DNA from: Rhynchonema sp. JSB1_4
Lineage: Eukaryota; Nematoda; Chromadorea; Monhysterida; Xyalidae
NCBI GenBank assembly: GCA_030248065.1
Contig: JASAMV010001944.1
Coordinates: 110,635 to 174,634 of the forward strand
Reading direction: 5' to 3'
DNA: 64,000 nucleotides
Below the pieces are notes generated by a model, which worked only from the letters and a program-made list of their open reading frames with translations, searched no databases and was not told the DNA's origin. The position numbers and the translations under genes are program-made. Shown in pieces: positions 9,492-45,656 of the stretch (its first letter is position 1; each line of letters starts with the position of its first letter).

Positions 9492-12400
9492 AGCTTAAGG
9501 GTGGTATTCAGGTTCGTAATCACTGTTTCCGAATTAAACGTCTGAGTGTTTTCGAGAACTACTGGCTCAGTGGCTGTTTGCCGGCATCAACAATTTAACA
9601 AGTGTATAGCCATCCCTCCAAGAAGAAATGGCATAACAGACTAAAAGATTAGAATTCGGGACCAGAATCGGGACTATTTTGAAATTTCCGGAATAGGGAC
9701 TCAAAAACCCTTCGGGATCCGGATACCGGACGCACCTCATTCACAATGTATTGTTGGTACGCGTATGATAGCAACAGTAATCCCATGTATCCAGGGTCTC
9801 TTCAAAGGATGGCTTTTCAACAAGTTATCATTTTGTCCGCCCACATCTTTCCGTCTGACTGAGTTGATGAACAACCTACATTTAGCTTATAAATTAGGAC
9901 ACTGGTATGGGCTGAAGTAATGTGGATGAATATTCCCAGGCTTATCACACAGATCGACAAATTGAATGTAATGCATCACATATACATGTATACATTACGA
10001 CGACGTCAACGCAACCCTCAAGAGGCCGATAGATGTCCGCAAATTGGCGCAGCTCAATTTGCGACCAAAGATGAAACACAAAACCGGCGATGCATATAAA
10101 ATCGCGATGTCGATGGGTTACGGTAAGTAGGAGCGAGGCGTGAGTGCAAAACGCACACACACACGTTTTGTTTCAACACAGCTCGAGGCGCGTGCCGTTT
10201 GTATAAACATCGCCAATCACAATTCAGTTTCAACGCCGAGTTCACATAAAAACCAATTTTGAAATATCGAGGGACCAAACTGGCTTGCTCTTGAACATTG
10301 GTGAGCCATGCAACAAATGCATTGAATAATAATAATTTAGCATGATCTGTCCTCAAATCCGCAGATACTTCAAGATGATATGCTTTGCCGGCCGGCCGCG
10401 AGCAACAACGTGTCAGCCAAGCGATGCGACAAGTAATTTTGTTATTGTCTCTGAGCGCATGTTTGCCGGCGCTAATTGGCGCGCAACTTGTGACCAACGA
10501 CGAATATTACATAGCACAGCAACTCACAAATCTAATCAACTTGCGGTGCATCCAAGTGGCATAATGATCAACATACATCCAATTCTTTTGGAGAAACTCA
10601 ACCCCCATCTAAAGCGCATTATGCGTGCACTGGCTACGGAAGTCACGTGACCGCTATAGCCAGTGCACGCATCATGCGCTTTACGGATCAGGCAACGCGT
10701 TTGAAAAGTTTCTCTCAAAAGAATTGTCGGAGTATACATACATGTACATAGGTACTTACATGATGCACTAGCCAGCGCGACGACATGGCCGGGTAATTGC
10801 ACCATGCCTCGATAGGTCCGGGTCCGCAATTGATGTTCGGGGTCTAAATCATGAAGAAGCGTGCAGAATGCTATTGCCAATTCGGGCTCGGGATGCATCT
10901 TCATTAACGCTTCCCAATTTGCCGTCTATATCCATTGTATCAGAGATCATGCATATCACATCATTCGCTCACCAGTTTTGCACAAACACAAGCTCATTCG
11001 CCCAACTGGCTCTGAGGCGCGTGGCGCATCGAGTTTATTGTGAATTTGAAGTGACTCTGAAAAACGGTGCCACTGGTGCGCACGACTAGGAGCTGCTGAC
11101 TGACTTTTGGCCATACGAAACAACACACAGCCGCCGCTGGTTGAACTCGGATCAAATCGACCGAACCGATCAAGCCGATAGCCTCCAACGAGCAGGTATG
11201 TGTTAATTACTGTCACTTGGCTACACATTTTATCCGATTTGTTTTCATTTTCTTTCTGCTTGATTGCCGCATGGTGTGCGCTTGGCTCTTTACTCCTTTC
11301 ACCAAAGTGCTGCAGTTCACTTGATCGACTGTGCGTGCATCGACCTGTAGGCGTGTGCAAACAAAGTACGAAAAACTGCTACGTCAAAATTGTGATCCGG
11401 CTGTGAAGTTCATCATCAAGCGCACGCATAAATGTGCTATTGGCAGAGGCTTTAAAATTACTTAGACAATGGTATCTGTTAGATTATGCCCCTGGTCGCA
11501 ATGGGCGACTATTGGATTACGGTATTGGTAGTCGTGCCAAAAGGTGTATCTTGGTGCAACGTTGAGCTCTGGAATAGCTTTACAGTAGCTCTGAATCGAA
11601 GGACGAATTTCAGTACAGTATTCAGCTCATTTCAATGATAACTGTGCTGGTGGCCTTTGCGTAAAACGCAGGCGCGAAGCTGTTGAAATTGTGTTATCTC
11701 CAGACAGAGTTTTATTGTGTTTAACATGGGCAGTCCGGCACGCACATACCTGATACCGTACATATGGGCAATCCATCCGCTCATGGCACTTTTATACACA
11801 CAACGCACGCAGCAGCACACCCCATTTTCTAAACAAAATATACACTTTGAGCGAGTGTCATACTTTGATGGCCACTTTATAATTTACTCGGTTTTCATTA
11901 GTTGCTTGACATAACACTTTTCTGCACTGTTGCAAAACTTGGGGATGTTTCAACAGATAAGTGCAGAGAATAGATGCATTCATTGACGGCAGTAATGCAG
12001 CATGCAGCCAGTGTGTGTTGAGTGCCATGAGCTGGCGGATTGCCTATACCTGATATCACTCTAATCGTGTGTGCTAGAACCTTATCTTTTTTCCTGCGTC
12101 TGTTTACTAGAGCCCTGCAACAAGTCAGCAACATATTCTGATAACAAAATCAACTCATGGATTGCTTGGTATCTATGTACGTTTTTTGCAGGAAGCAGGT
12201 AACAACCAGTCTCGTAAACCGACTCTACCCCGGTAAATTCAAATCTGTTCCGTTCCCAGCCATAAAAACGGTGATTAAAATCACAAAAAGGAACGAACGA
12301 CCATGCAATTTAAAGAAAATAATTTGTACAGCGGTACCACCCGCTGTTGTGAGCGTCGTGCGTGTGATTTGTGGTTTGACGTTTCAAATGTGTCAAAATT

Positions 12401-15400
12401 TGCCATTACATTCACGGTCATAACTTCCACATGGAGGGACTCTTGAATGCGCTTAGATGATATTCGGTTTCGGTGGTCTTCATCCGTAAGCGCAACTGTG
12501 CATAACTAATGCCCCTCTCAAATGCTCCACAAAGCAAAAGTGGTGAGTCTGCCCAGGAACGGCTCTTTAGTTGCTAAAGATATCGAAAGATTATGCAAAT
12601 TTACGGTATCGTTAGCGTAGTGATTGCACATGCGTATATGCAATGTGCCGTGCATAATCCGGCAATCAATCAACACTTCACCGTTCACACGTGGTGGTGT
12701 GATCGGTCCAGCAGAGTGACGCTGTGCAGTCCGTCATTTTGAATCAGAGTTGAACACATGGCTGAGAACCGCATGGTGGAACACAACGTTTGGGCCTCTT
12801 GACTTGAGCCTTAAACAGATGATCAGAAGAGCCGGAGTCTGAAGAATTTTGCACGTTACGTGATATCGAGCACAGAAAAATGATACCATAAGTTAGAATT
12901 CCGCATTCCGGACCACCGTACCCTCTAGTCTCAGCCTGTTTAGAGTGACTGCTCCATTTATGTGCCTGGTAGGCAGAATGCGTCAACCTCTCAAATAACG
13001 CACAATAGCATGGGGTGCGTGTGGCATCCCCCATTATTATATCCTATAATAATAACACTCATCATCAAGTCAGACCGATAACATCGAACATGATTCCATG
13101 GGGTGGTTGTGAATGACAGCAGTCCAGCAGTGTGTATCACAAATGCGTGAGTACCTGTGATTGCTGAACACACTGCATGCTGTTTTTAAACAGAGAAATG
13201 CACCCAAAAATTGTCCACACTTTTCATATTGCACTTAGTCCCTGCCTACCTCACCCAAAGGCCGGCTGGCTCTTTCATATTCCATGGATATTTGGAGGAA
13301 AATTGGCTTTCGGGCGGCATTCAGCGTGTGTTTTTGAAGGGCAATCAATCGCATCTATGAACGTTGTAGGACGGAAAACGTGGCGTCTCACTGAAGTGTT
13401 ACTAACGCCACTGGATATTTATGTCCCATTTCAAAGCCAAGTTTTGCAAGGTGTGGGGAGGACCTACCGCACGCATCGGCATGCGTGATCCTGGATCATG
13501 GGTCCCATATGTATAAGAGCGAGAACATTCCAAAAATACACAATAAGCGGAAAACATGTCGAGTACACTCAACACCCTATCACTGAAAAATACATGCGCA
13601 CACATTCACTTTCCATAATGGAACAACATCCCCAATACACAATTATGATTGACTTTCACTCGCGCACAGTGAACCAGTCAATCGATCAATAGTGCACCTG
13701 AACTACCGTACCTTCCGCCTCACTGCGCGTTCATACGGTATTATGCCGCTGAAATGCACATCAACGCACCCATACGTGCGCAACAACTGTAGATAATTTT
13801 GTAATTTGAGCACTCCATAGAGATCTCTGGCGGTTTTGTAGAATTACTAACGGATGATTTGGATAACTGATTGAAAATATTGCACATCTTCGTGGTCGAG
13901 TGTTAATTGCATACACACTGAAGAGAGAAAACATATGAATCTTCAGCGCCGCAGCATATGCTGACAGATCCTCTCCTCCTCTTTAGGAAGTGACAGCAAA
14001 GCCCACTCCAAGCTCCAAGTCTCGCAACAGAACTGCCATAATGACACAATGCGCGAATCCTTATCTCGTTATCCCTGTCGTCTACATTCTCAGCGCGCCA
14101 TCGTGTACCGCAATCAATTAGATCAATCGATTACGTAGTTACTAAGTACTCACAATCGTGACCATAATGGTCACTGTAGCAATGGTGTGTACCCAACATC
14201 TATACAGTGGATCAGGATGATCGCGCTGTATTTCGCCGATATCGAATCCACAAGTGTACATGTAATGCATGCGTGGCATATGTCGTATTGTGACGCACAC
14301 CCCCGCCTCCCTGTCACTTCGCGTGTCGAATGATTGAGTTTGATTTAGCGGAAAAATTTCGCTCTCGACACTGTACACACATCGTCGTCATGTACAGTAC
14401 AAAACTTGCAGCACATTGCGGTAATACGCCGCGTCGCCAATCACAAATGTGCATTTAGGCACTACTGAGGCTCAAAATATCGGTTATCAGACCTGGCCGT
14501 GTGCCCTGGTGTTCACATTCCGATGAGCCCGCTTTGGCGCTTCAGTGCGCTGAATATCATCAGTGTCGCCCCACATCTGACCGTGGTCTTGTACATAGCG
14601 TTGAACTCATCGTAATTTGACGAAAGTCCCAAACAGTACACGAATTAAGGCAGTGCCCAACTGAGCACGCAATTGCTCGTGTCTGATCGTGTAATATGTG
14701 CGCCATTACCACTGTACACCGTCAGTCATCAATCAACCATCAATGTGGTGGAAGCGTAAAAATGGAAAATAATTCAATTATTACCAACACTAGTAGCTCA
14801 CGATGACGCTAATGTTGATTTGAAGAAAGTTGAACTTGCATATTTATTCACACAGCACTGCAGCGCCGCTATATAGTAGCAACACCATAAATTACGGATA
14901 GAAATTTGTTGTACTTTTATGACTGCATTCCTTTAGGTTTCGGGTTATTGTTGATGATATTATTTGATCATCATTCTTGTTGGTGTTGCTCCCCCTCTAA
15001 ACGACACATTTGTAAAAACTGAAAACTGTACAGGGCCAATCCTGTACATGTACACATGTACCAGTTTAGAAAGGAACACACGAAAAAGAAAAGACATGGA
15101 TGACACACGAGGGACACATACAGACCTCGGTATGTACATATATACGTATTGTACAATGCACTAGGTGGAGCTCGTCAGTATGTTGGTGGATTTTGCTGTT
15201 ATTTTGCTGTATTTGTGAAAAAAACTGAAATCACTCCTCGTCATACAACCAGCCGTTTATGCATTCAAAACGACATGCATGTTTTGAGGCAATGAACGCG
15301 ATTTTACCGTTGTCGATAGCGAATATTCCCAGGACCATTAAGCTTTGTGTCAATTTGATAGTTAAAGGCCATAAGGACAGGAGATTTGCGTCTTTTCGAT

Positions 15401-18400
15401 TGGGCATTTTCTCATGACATTGTTCCTTTGCAATAATGTCAGATAAACGTGCGTCCAGTCTAATCTGAATGTTTATTAGTTGTTTGCATGAAATACAACA
15501 GGAGCTTCATGCTTCGAACAAGTGACCTTTGACCCACAGGTGCATTGTTTGAGATTCAAGATGGACAAAGGTTCAAAGTGAACATGAAACTTAAATCTAC
15601 CATTGGCGCGAGAGCACCAAGTCCAATTTTGTCCCAATTGGTGAATCAGAACCGCATTAGCAAAGAGCCAGAACATCAAGTGCATGGTGTAATCGTGCAG
15701 TTACATGCGATGCACTGCACATGCTAATCGCTACAAACAATCTACCCCCACTGTGTTATAAGGCGGTGCCGTCATTTGATGATTGCGGTTAATCAGCGGC
15801 GCAGGTATACGGTAGTGTACTGTGGTTGGTCATCCATGAGTATTTAGAAACTCGTTGCCCTACCAATTAGGTTATAGGTACGTCACTAATTAGTGTCGTG
15901 TTTCCGCCCCCAGTGGCATGCTACGTAACCAACAAGCCCCCCACCGTTTCGTTGTTTGTCGCTTTGTTTGTGCCGCACGAAGATCATACGGCCGTTGTGC
16001 GTCAAATGGAAAGCAAGAGAAAATACTATGACGACAGCATGTGCGCATCGGAATGCTGCTGCTCTTCTGGTCTACGTAACACATAAATAAAACTAACTGG
16101 GAGAAAGATCCGACGGAAAATCTATTATCTGGCATAGAACTTTGTGCCTACAGCAATAATTATCACACGAAGTGTCTCATTCGACGAGATCACTTGTAGA
16201 TTGCAATTTCGAGGCATTGGAAAAACGTCAAACGAGCAACGCATTCTAATCACCGTCCAACACATGTCGTCAACGTGAAAATCGTCGCCACTTCAGTCGA
16301 CTAGTCACCAATTGTCGACGAAAACGAAGAAAAAATCCGGCGAAAGATCAGTCAGGCGTGAAATAAATAATTTTCGCCACTCGAGCCTCTATCGCATCGC
16401 GCTGATGTGTTCGTGAGCTGATCATGAGCGGAATGTGTTGTTGGGCACCAGTTGAGACATTGTGATGTGATGTCTCATTGGAGTTGACTACTCCCACAGA
16501 ACTCACTGAACACGACTGCGGTGTTCAACAACAGCATGTGACTGAGCAGCAATTTTTATAACGATATTGCAGTTTGTCAAATTGCTCGTTTTTCTTGTTC
16601 TGAACACCACTTATGTAGATGATGATGCAAGTGTGCACAATATCACGGTGTTTCGGGGAAAACGAACGGTGCCATAAAGGCGCCGCAGATTTCGATTGTG
16701 CGCGTGTTAGTAGTACCGTGGTTTAGAGAATAATGGCGTGGAGGGCCAAATTCTGACACTGTTTACCTGTAAAAACCGAAAGAACTGCTTTGCATGTTTT
16801 TCGCGAATAGGCCTCTACCAGCATGGGCTCCAGCATGTCGAAATTTAGGTCAACGGAACCTCCGTTCGTAATAAAACTTAACGCTAATGCATCAAGCACG
16901 TCAGCCAGACAAACAACGATGAGTCAATTTGCCATCTAATGATTCCGACACATAAAACAAAGCACTCTATTGGTTCCATGACCAAATTTCCGACTGATCT
17001 TAACGTATGCGTCTTGCAAGAAATGGAAAGAAATGCATGTGAGACAGCGGACCACCACTTTGCACAGATTACAGGAGACCCCAGACACAAGACAGGGTCT
17101 GCTATTGCTATCATAATAAGTGATCACGTTTTGCTGCATGTTACGTTGAGCAATACAAGCAATCGGGGTCTGTATAGGACTACGCTAGGAGATTTGCTTT
17201 TGGCATCGTTACAGGACGTCAGATTTGCAGAAATTCTGGGTGAAAATGTAATGTCTTCACATGGTCTTGACAGATCAGGTACATTCCAGTCACATCATCC
17301 TGAATCCTGAATTGTGTAGTGCATTTATTTCTTCTGGTTCAGTGATTCAAAACGGTCACAAGAAATACAGCAGCAGAGCAACCCTGCCATTTACTGAACG
17401 CAAGGAGAGACAGAAAGACGAAGGGGCACTCCTTTCTAATCACATAAGCCGACGACCACCGATTCTTCTACGGAGACCATGTCTTCGTTCTCGGACAGTG
17501 CGCGCTGTACGGACGCAGATAACAGTGCATCTAGACATTTATGGGGTTGGACTGGGAGCGCACCGAATTTGGAGTTTTTCATTTCTCTGTAATCCAGTGC
17601 TGCCCAGAACGCAGGCTGCTTCGCTACTTGCATCGCACTACCGAAGACTCCAACTTCATTCAAACGCATGGTTCCGGTGCAACACTAACACGTGTACATG
17701 TCAAATGCACAGCCCTGAACATCCACAGTTACACTACAAATCTGTGCGCGGCGTCAAAGCAGCCACAGCAGCGACACACATACACACAAACGCACACATA
17801 TACAGTAGTCCAGTGAGCAAGTGAAAGTAGGCGGAGTTGCACAATACACACAGTGCACATGCTGACGCACGCTGATTGGTCGACCGACCGCATGCATATG
17901 CGGTTGTCGGGTGCAGTACTTGACTTCGCACGAGTCAGTGCAGTAACCGTACCCGGTAATCGGCAATGCTTCGGATGTACATGCTCGGCTCGGCATCGGC
18001 CTGATTCGATCATTCTGCCTCTGTGCACCCGAAAGCACCCAAAGGTGCATCCCACCGCCTTCTAAGCAGCTCGCCTTAGGCTCGGAGGTGTGTGCTGCTT
18101 GCTCGTCGGTGCGCGAATTTAAATCAAGTGTAAGTGATTGTGATTAGGTTTTATTAAAATTATCCTACTGCGCGCCGGCCCTCTTTTGTGCGACTGAGTG
18201 TGTGTTTGTGTCAGAGAGGAGTTAGTCGAGTGAAAACAGTCACTCACTGCGACAGATTCAAGTATTGTGTTGTGTGTCGTTGTCATTTTTGTACATGACA
18301 GACTGCCGCTGACAAAGGTGTGCCCCAACAATACACCTTTCAAAAACGTAAGGAGGTGCTGCTACTGATTAGCCAAGCTGCGACTTGCAATGCCGTCGCT

Positions 18401-19668
18401 GCAGTTGGCTCATCGCGCCTCACTTGATAATTTTGCCTGTACGCCTGTATATGTACAGTGTGTGTGTGTGTGTGAAATGTTGCATATAAAATTCGACTTG
18501 GACACAGGCAGGCGCTCGGATGACTAACCCCGTCAGCCAGCAAGCCCCATAATGGTGAGTCCGTATGTTAAGGGGGTTTGGCGTTCGCGGTTGGATGAGT
18601 TTATGTGTCTGCAACCGCACCGATACCTGAGACGCTTGAATGCTCCCAGCCGCTGGCCGCACCCTAATCTTGTTTATTTTCGGTTTACACCCACATGAGC
18701 ACATATTTGGGTGATTACGCGCCCAGCGGTTCAGAAACCGTGAAATTTATTTCACAAGTCACTGCCTGGATAGTTTGGTTGGTAACGCTGCATGTTGTGT
18801 TGTGCGCGCGTGTGTCCACAGAGCTCAACTCAACCAAGCGGCCCTAATGCTTCGTTTCGTGTGCTATCCACCGTGAATCACGCATCGACCGGCCAGGTAT
18901 GTACTTGTTCGCCTTTGACATTCACGGACCTTCAATCGGCGCGCAACCATCGCGGCTTTGAATCGCCTCGTGAGCAGCAGTAAAAAGGTCAAACTTGCTT
19001 TACAACACAGTTTACTGCGTTACGACTCATAATCCCATCACCTTCGTCAAACCACCCACAAGTCGACGAAAAGACACTCCGTGACACTAAATTGAGGTCG
19101 CTCGCGCTTTTTTCATGCGCGATCGAATCAACCGCGTGTGTGGATTTGTATATACCTTTGAACGGAGATTTTCACGGATAAACGCAATGTGCTGTGAACA
19201 CAAGGTTGCACTTGACTGCTGTGCCGAGTTTATTCGGTACAGTCGCGATATTGAAACATCACGTTGCCACTATCCGTCGCGTCTGATCCCGACTACCGCT
19301 GCATCAGTTCAGCCCAAAATGGTATACCAATAATTTTGTAATGATGTGCTTGTGTGTGTGATTTAAGAATTATGAGATTTGAACACTTTCAAAAAAGCGC
19401 ATGTAGCAATTGATGGTCGGCCGAGTGAACGCGCGGTCATTTGTATCATTGCCTTCTTCAACTTTCAGCGTCTATGATACAGTAGAAACTTGAGACAAAA
19501 AAGTTCTGAACAATCCACAATCTGAACAATCACTTGCATGTTGACTTCAAAGGCCCAGTAGTGTCAGAGCAGCACCACCAGCGAGCCAAGGCATTGATGA
19601 GGAAACATAGGTTTCTTATTCTCCTTCTAACATTGTATGTTACTAATTAACCGATTGCTTCGTTCCAG
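9492..19668. other. 10 kb upstream of Pax6 without a recognised gene
   Basis: Several open frames of 90-190 codons occur, the longest at 17261-17824 on the plus strand, but none has domain-like composition or matching exons. It contains an imperfect hairpin at 10579-10730, TG/CA-rich patches near 17770 and 18460, and candidate non-coding 5' exons of Pax6 (an ATG directly followed by a donor at 18551-18553, and an exon-like segment at 18823-18897). Pax6 regulatory DNA would be expected here but cannot be marked from one sequence. Confidence 0.5.
10579..10730. repeat. Imperfect 150-bp hairpin
   Basis: Inverted arms pair from CAATTCTTTTGGAGAAACT with AGTTTCTCTCAAAAGAATTG at the base, and GCGTGCACTGGCTA with TAGCCAGTGCACGC near the tip, around a loop containing GTCACGTGAC. 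It is probably a small foldback element; a structured RNA is a weaker alternative. Confidence 0.65.
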
Positions 19669-19792
19669 TTTCGCCGTCTACAAACGTTAACAGCACTGAC
19701 TCTGACGAGTCCCCCACGCACCCACACTGGCCGCAGCCCAACCCATCAGTCTGCTGTCATTGGCGTCCGCTGTCAACAGTGCCGCTGGTCAG

Positions 19793-41313
<21,521 letters not shown>

Positions 41314-44300
41314 CTGCACATGACACGGGGTTCTGTGCACCAACTAGTTCCGGTACTGGTTCGAGTTCTGGAACCACTATACGACGCAAAAATCGATGCT
41401 CTTACCACCCTCCTACCACACAAATCCGTTCTCATCGAGCTTATGCACATGATTCAATATTTAACGATAATTTTGTCAAACAATGACGCGTGTATAACTA
41501 CAGGATTGCCGATTAGGATTGCCGATTGATTATGTATTTTGTGATGTGTGCACTCTTAATAAGCGGCCCTGTTCTTGCCCAACAACAATGATATTATTAT
41601 TCTGCACTTTTTACTTTGTGGTTTTGTGCGCACCTACATACATTACAAAATGCTAAAAGCTTACTGTGCACAATGTGGATCGCCAATAACGCCGTATGCA
41701 GGCCGACATGTGCGAATAGATAACTTCGATAATGAGCTTGTTCATGCAAACTAAGTCCAGAATTATTTGTTTGGTTGATTGCTTGTTATTGTTTGATAGC
41801 GTATGCATCTCTTGGATATTTGTTAAGGTATATGAGAACTAAATCACCTTTGTAATCAGAATGAAGAACAATTGTCCTGATCTGAAGATCTGACACTTTC
41901 GACAACCCAGTTTTGTTCTGTGTTTAAAAAAATTCACTTTTACAGCACATTTTTGACAGCATGGTTGTGCTTTTTCTGTAATTTATGGTTAGTGAAATTG
42001 TTTTGGGTTGTTTCTTTGTCTCCATGTCCACGACAACCAGTGATTTTTCGTCTGAAACACCATGATCCTATAAGTTTTGTTGATTGGTTGTGTTTGTGAT
42101 TAACTCAATATGATGCCCCACAGGATTTTTGGTTTCCTGTAATCATTTGTGAGATACACCGTGAGTACCATGTGATCTGCTACCTGCCTGTGCAACAAGC
42201 TCTGTCTCGCGGGACCAGATCACATGGGTCACGCACGCACTGTGTCGGACGCCTGGGGTGAATTTCATAGGCGTCCGTTTCTTCGGAGTTTATTTCTATG
42301 ATCACATTGTTTTTGCTTCATCTCTGCATATACTCTCCCCAACTTCTCTTTCTTTCGTTTGAAATTTTGATTTTTATTATTCCACTTTCAATCCAATCCG
42401 AGAATCGAGCTTATTTTCTACCCGTTTCACCAACCATTTCCGTTGATTCGATCGATCTGCGGCAACACACTGCATAGACGATGATGATGAGATGATAATA
42501 AAATCAATTGATTTATTGGTTTGATGTGTTTGGTGGCACAGGATTACTTTACTTCAATGTGGAAAATCTGCAAAAAACGATTGAGGCGGGCTGTGCGACA
42601 GCAGTGGGCAGTGGTTTTTAAAAAAAATCTAAAAAAATCGTACCAAAAGTTAAAAAAATTTTTACTATTTCAATTTCTAAAATTTCTCGATTTTTTGCTC
42701 TAAGAGTGCTATTGTTTGCGTAAAAATTGCTACTGTTGACATCACCTAACCCTACCATGGGTGTATTGGGTGCCATAATCGTTGTTTTGTGGCATCTAGA
42801 CATAGTGCGCACACCCACAGGGCCTCTCATATGACTACACACGTACATGTGACTGGGTGGGCATTTATTTATCCATGCCCCAGAACGAAAGGAGTGATTC
42901 TACTTTGTATTCACTCTAATTTCACACTATGTGCAGCTTATTTTTTTTTTTATATTCTGAGCTCCGAACAATGATGATCATCATTACACAAGAGGGATCA
43001 CAAAATCCAAAGACTAACAAAAGAAAGCTGTGCGATTTCTCCTGAGTGATCATAAGCTAAAGCCGTTAATAGATCCAAAGGACATATCACTGTCAGCATT
43101 TTTGCAGTCAATCTCAGTAGTTCGTTCATGGTCCTATTCAATTGCGCTCCTTTCGCTCCACGTCAGATTGCTCCAACGCTTCAAAGCTTCAGGCGGCCAT
43201 GTTTGCGCGAGGGATTTGAGTTGATCTTGGATCTTCTCTTGAATTTCTTTACTCTATCCCGTCTTGGTGCTGTTGAAAAAGGCTTATTTGCGATGAATTT
43301 AGTCTCATCTTGATTGGAATTTGGTAAATTAGTGATGTGGTGGGTAGGATCAGTAGACAAGTTTGGTATGGGTTACTGTAGTTAGTTGGGATGGAAAGGG
43401 ATGTGATGAAACTTTCGATTGACGATTGATCGAAAAGGTAAAATTCTTCGTCGGTAAAAAACCAGAAATCTCCGCAGCTTATTTGCATTGGTCGTGTACC
43501 TAGACGTCATAATTTCACCCAAAATTCCCATCCCGAATATCAGAAAGTCATTCCGTCACACAAGCACCACCTGGGGAAGGGTACGGGTGTGTACCTGACT
43601 ATGGTTGGTACTTATCGACCATTGGACAGCATGGTTTTCTGTGCTTTATATGCACTTAGAACACGTTATGTAACAAAAATACCCCTATTTTGCACTTAAG
43701 CGCTCATTTTTTATCGTGTTGGGCAGATTTCGGCTGGAATAAAAAAAAAATTTTAACTAAAAAAAAATTTTTAAAAATTGGGTTCGAATAAAAAAATTTT
43801 TATTGACCACTGGCAGTGGGTTCAGCTAAGAGATGGGCCACGGGAAAGATGCCATTCTTGTACAATGCTTGTTCGGCTTTTGAAAAGTCACTTTTATCTA
43901 CGCTGAGCTTCGACTTTCAGAGGTCTGGGTCAGTGAAATGAGAATTGTATAAAACTTGACCAGGCGCTAATTTTCACCGCGGACGATCCTCCCCCCCCCC
44001 CCGAATACAGATAAAAGCCCCCAAGGTGACCTATTGATCGAAAAGAAGCTGTGGTCCCCGCGCCACACACTGTATCTGCCTGTTATCATGATTTTGAAAT
44101 GTGTCCACGCACAATTAGATGCCCACGCATGAATATTTGAGTTACCCTATGCGCACGATACATCGGTCCAAAAAAATCAGATTTTAAAAACGTGATAGAC
44201 ATTACATATACCATTCAGCCAAGTATAAGTAACAGCAACAGAGCGATTTTAACACCGGCCGATCCGTTCCGACCTACCTATACTACTGCTAGCTCCACTT

Positions 44301-44395
44301 CCAAGTTCGGAGAAGCACAACTCAAAAAACTAATTCATGGCAACAACAACCAACGTGTATTTCCCTTTACCTAAATGAACGAACAAACGCACTTT
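41314..44395. other. Pax6 3' flank and intergenic spacer
   Basis: No gene recognised. The Pax6 3' UTR should begin here; AATAAA occurs at 42497-42502 but cannot be assigned. An A/T homopolymer-rich patch (43736-43802) and a C run (43989-44002) are present. Confidence 0.5.
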
Positions 44396-45656
44396 TCACT
44401 TTTTAGGTCGCATCTGTTCGGGTGTCTTGCCCTGTCTGTTCTTTATCCCACGATCCGCCCCATACTCAATCAACAACTGTGCCAACCCGGTCGACCCTTT
44501 CTGTTCGGCGTAGTGCAGTGCCGTGTGACCTTGGCGATCGTGCAAATTCAGGTTGATTCTGCCGGGTCCAGCTGCATCGAACAGTGCACGGCATGCCGAT
44601 ACACCCAGTTGATCGTGCTCAGCCGAACTGTTGAGGCACAGATAGATCAATGGCGTCTTACCGATGTCGTCGTAGGTCTGGAAATAGTTTCGGCTTCTTC
44701 ATGGGTAGCAATAGATGATTTTTTAAAACAGTTATAGTCATTGATATGAAAAGGGTTTGATCTCCTCTGATTATTTCGCAGCAACACCCACACAAATATG
44801 AGACTGTGCTTTTGCCGAGTCACGACCGCATGGTTCAATTCAGCTTGCACACTGATTGCGTTTGTTAGCATCGTACGGCAACGGGCAGATTTTTGGCTGC
44901 GTTAAGACAACGTGGTCAACCATTCGACAAATACTTTTCCACAACGAAGCGATGTGACAGCAAATGTCACTCAACCGACCTGCTTGTTCACATCGCAGCC
45001 AGCTTGAATAAGCCGACGAATGATGTTCTCATAATTGTAGGCATGATCGTACAAAGTGCCACACACGACATGGAGAGGCGACACGTGTTCGTCGAAACGC
45101 ACATTCACATAGGTCGCGTCAGCTCCATGGCTGAGCAGCAGCTCAACCATATCCAATCGGTTGTATTGCGCAGCCATGTACAACGCTGTCGCGCCCGATG
45201 GCGCTATCTGATTGACCTGCATCAAGCGAGGCTGTGAACGTTGGTGCACAAAGCAATGGGCCGGTATGCACTTTGCTATCATCACGGCGCCGGTGATGCG
45301 AGGACTTTTCCGATATAAACTGGCAGAATATGAGCAAAACGACCCCGATCACGACCTGACCTAACGACCAAAAATACAAGCCTTCGTGTGGAATCTTATG
45401 TGCACCAAACGTGTTCAGCATTCAAACGCAGACCAACCTGAGCCCCATTATCCAACAAGAATCGCACCACGTTCACGTCACCACTCTCGATAGCATCAAT
45501 GAGCGCTGTCGTGCCGTACACAGACGCACCGACTGCATTCACATCATGACCATTGTCAATCAGCCGTTGTAATTCCGAGATGGGATATTCTTCGTAAACG
45601 GCCAGTTGCACAACACAGGGATCAGTCTCATCCAGGGGTGGGAACCGGGAAGACAT
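44396..45656 (-). CDS. Ankyrin-repeat protein (245 aa)
   Basis: Three phase-0 exons, 45438-45656, 44980-45216 and 44396-44677 (stop TGA), give 245 residues starting MSSRFPPLDETDPCVVQLAV. About five ankyrin repeats are visible, with the usual TALxxAxxxGxxxxVxxLLxxGA pattern: GTTALIDAIESGDVNVVRFL, GATALYMAAQYNRLDMVELL, VSPLHVVC with LIQAGCDVN, KTPLIYLCLN, and GHTALHYAEQKGSTGLAQLL with EYGADRGIKN. Repeats cross both introns without loss of register, which supports the splices. The protein ends soon after the last repeat (TPEQMRPKK) with no SOCS box or other catalytic domain, so it is probably a cytoplasmic or nuclear protein-binding adaptor with unknown partner. Two TTTCAG/CTCAG acceptors lie 22-33 nt before the ATG. 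The ASB family is a possible relative, but nothing here proves it. Confidence 0.85.

Noticed and set aside
10054..10497. 147-codon minus-strand open frame
   Set aside because: No recognisable motif and CA-repeat-derived segments (VCVCVL). Treated as chance.
17261..17824. 187-codon plus-strand open frame
   Set aside because: Arg/His/Ser-rich composition, overlapping open frames on both strands, no domain and no supporting splice or start context. Treated as chance.
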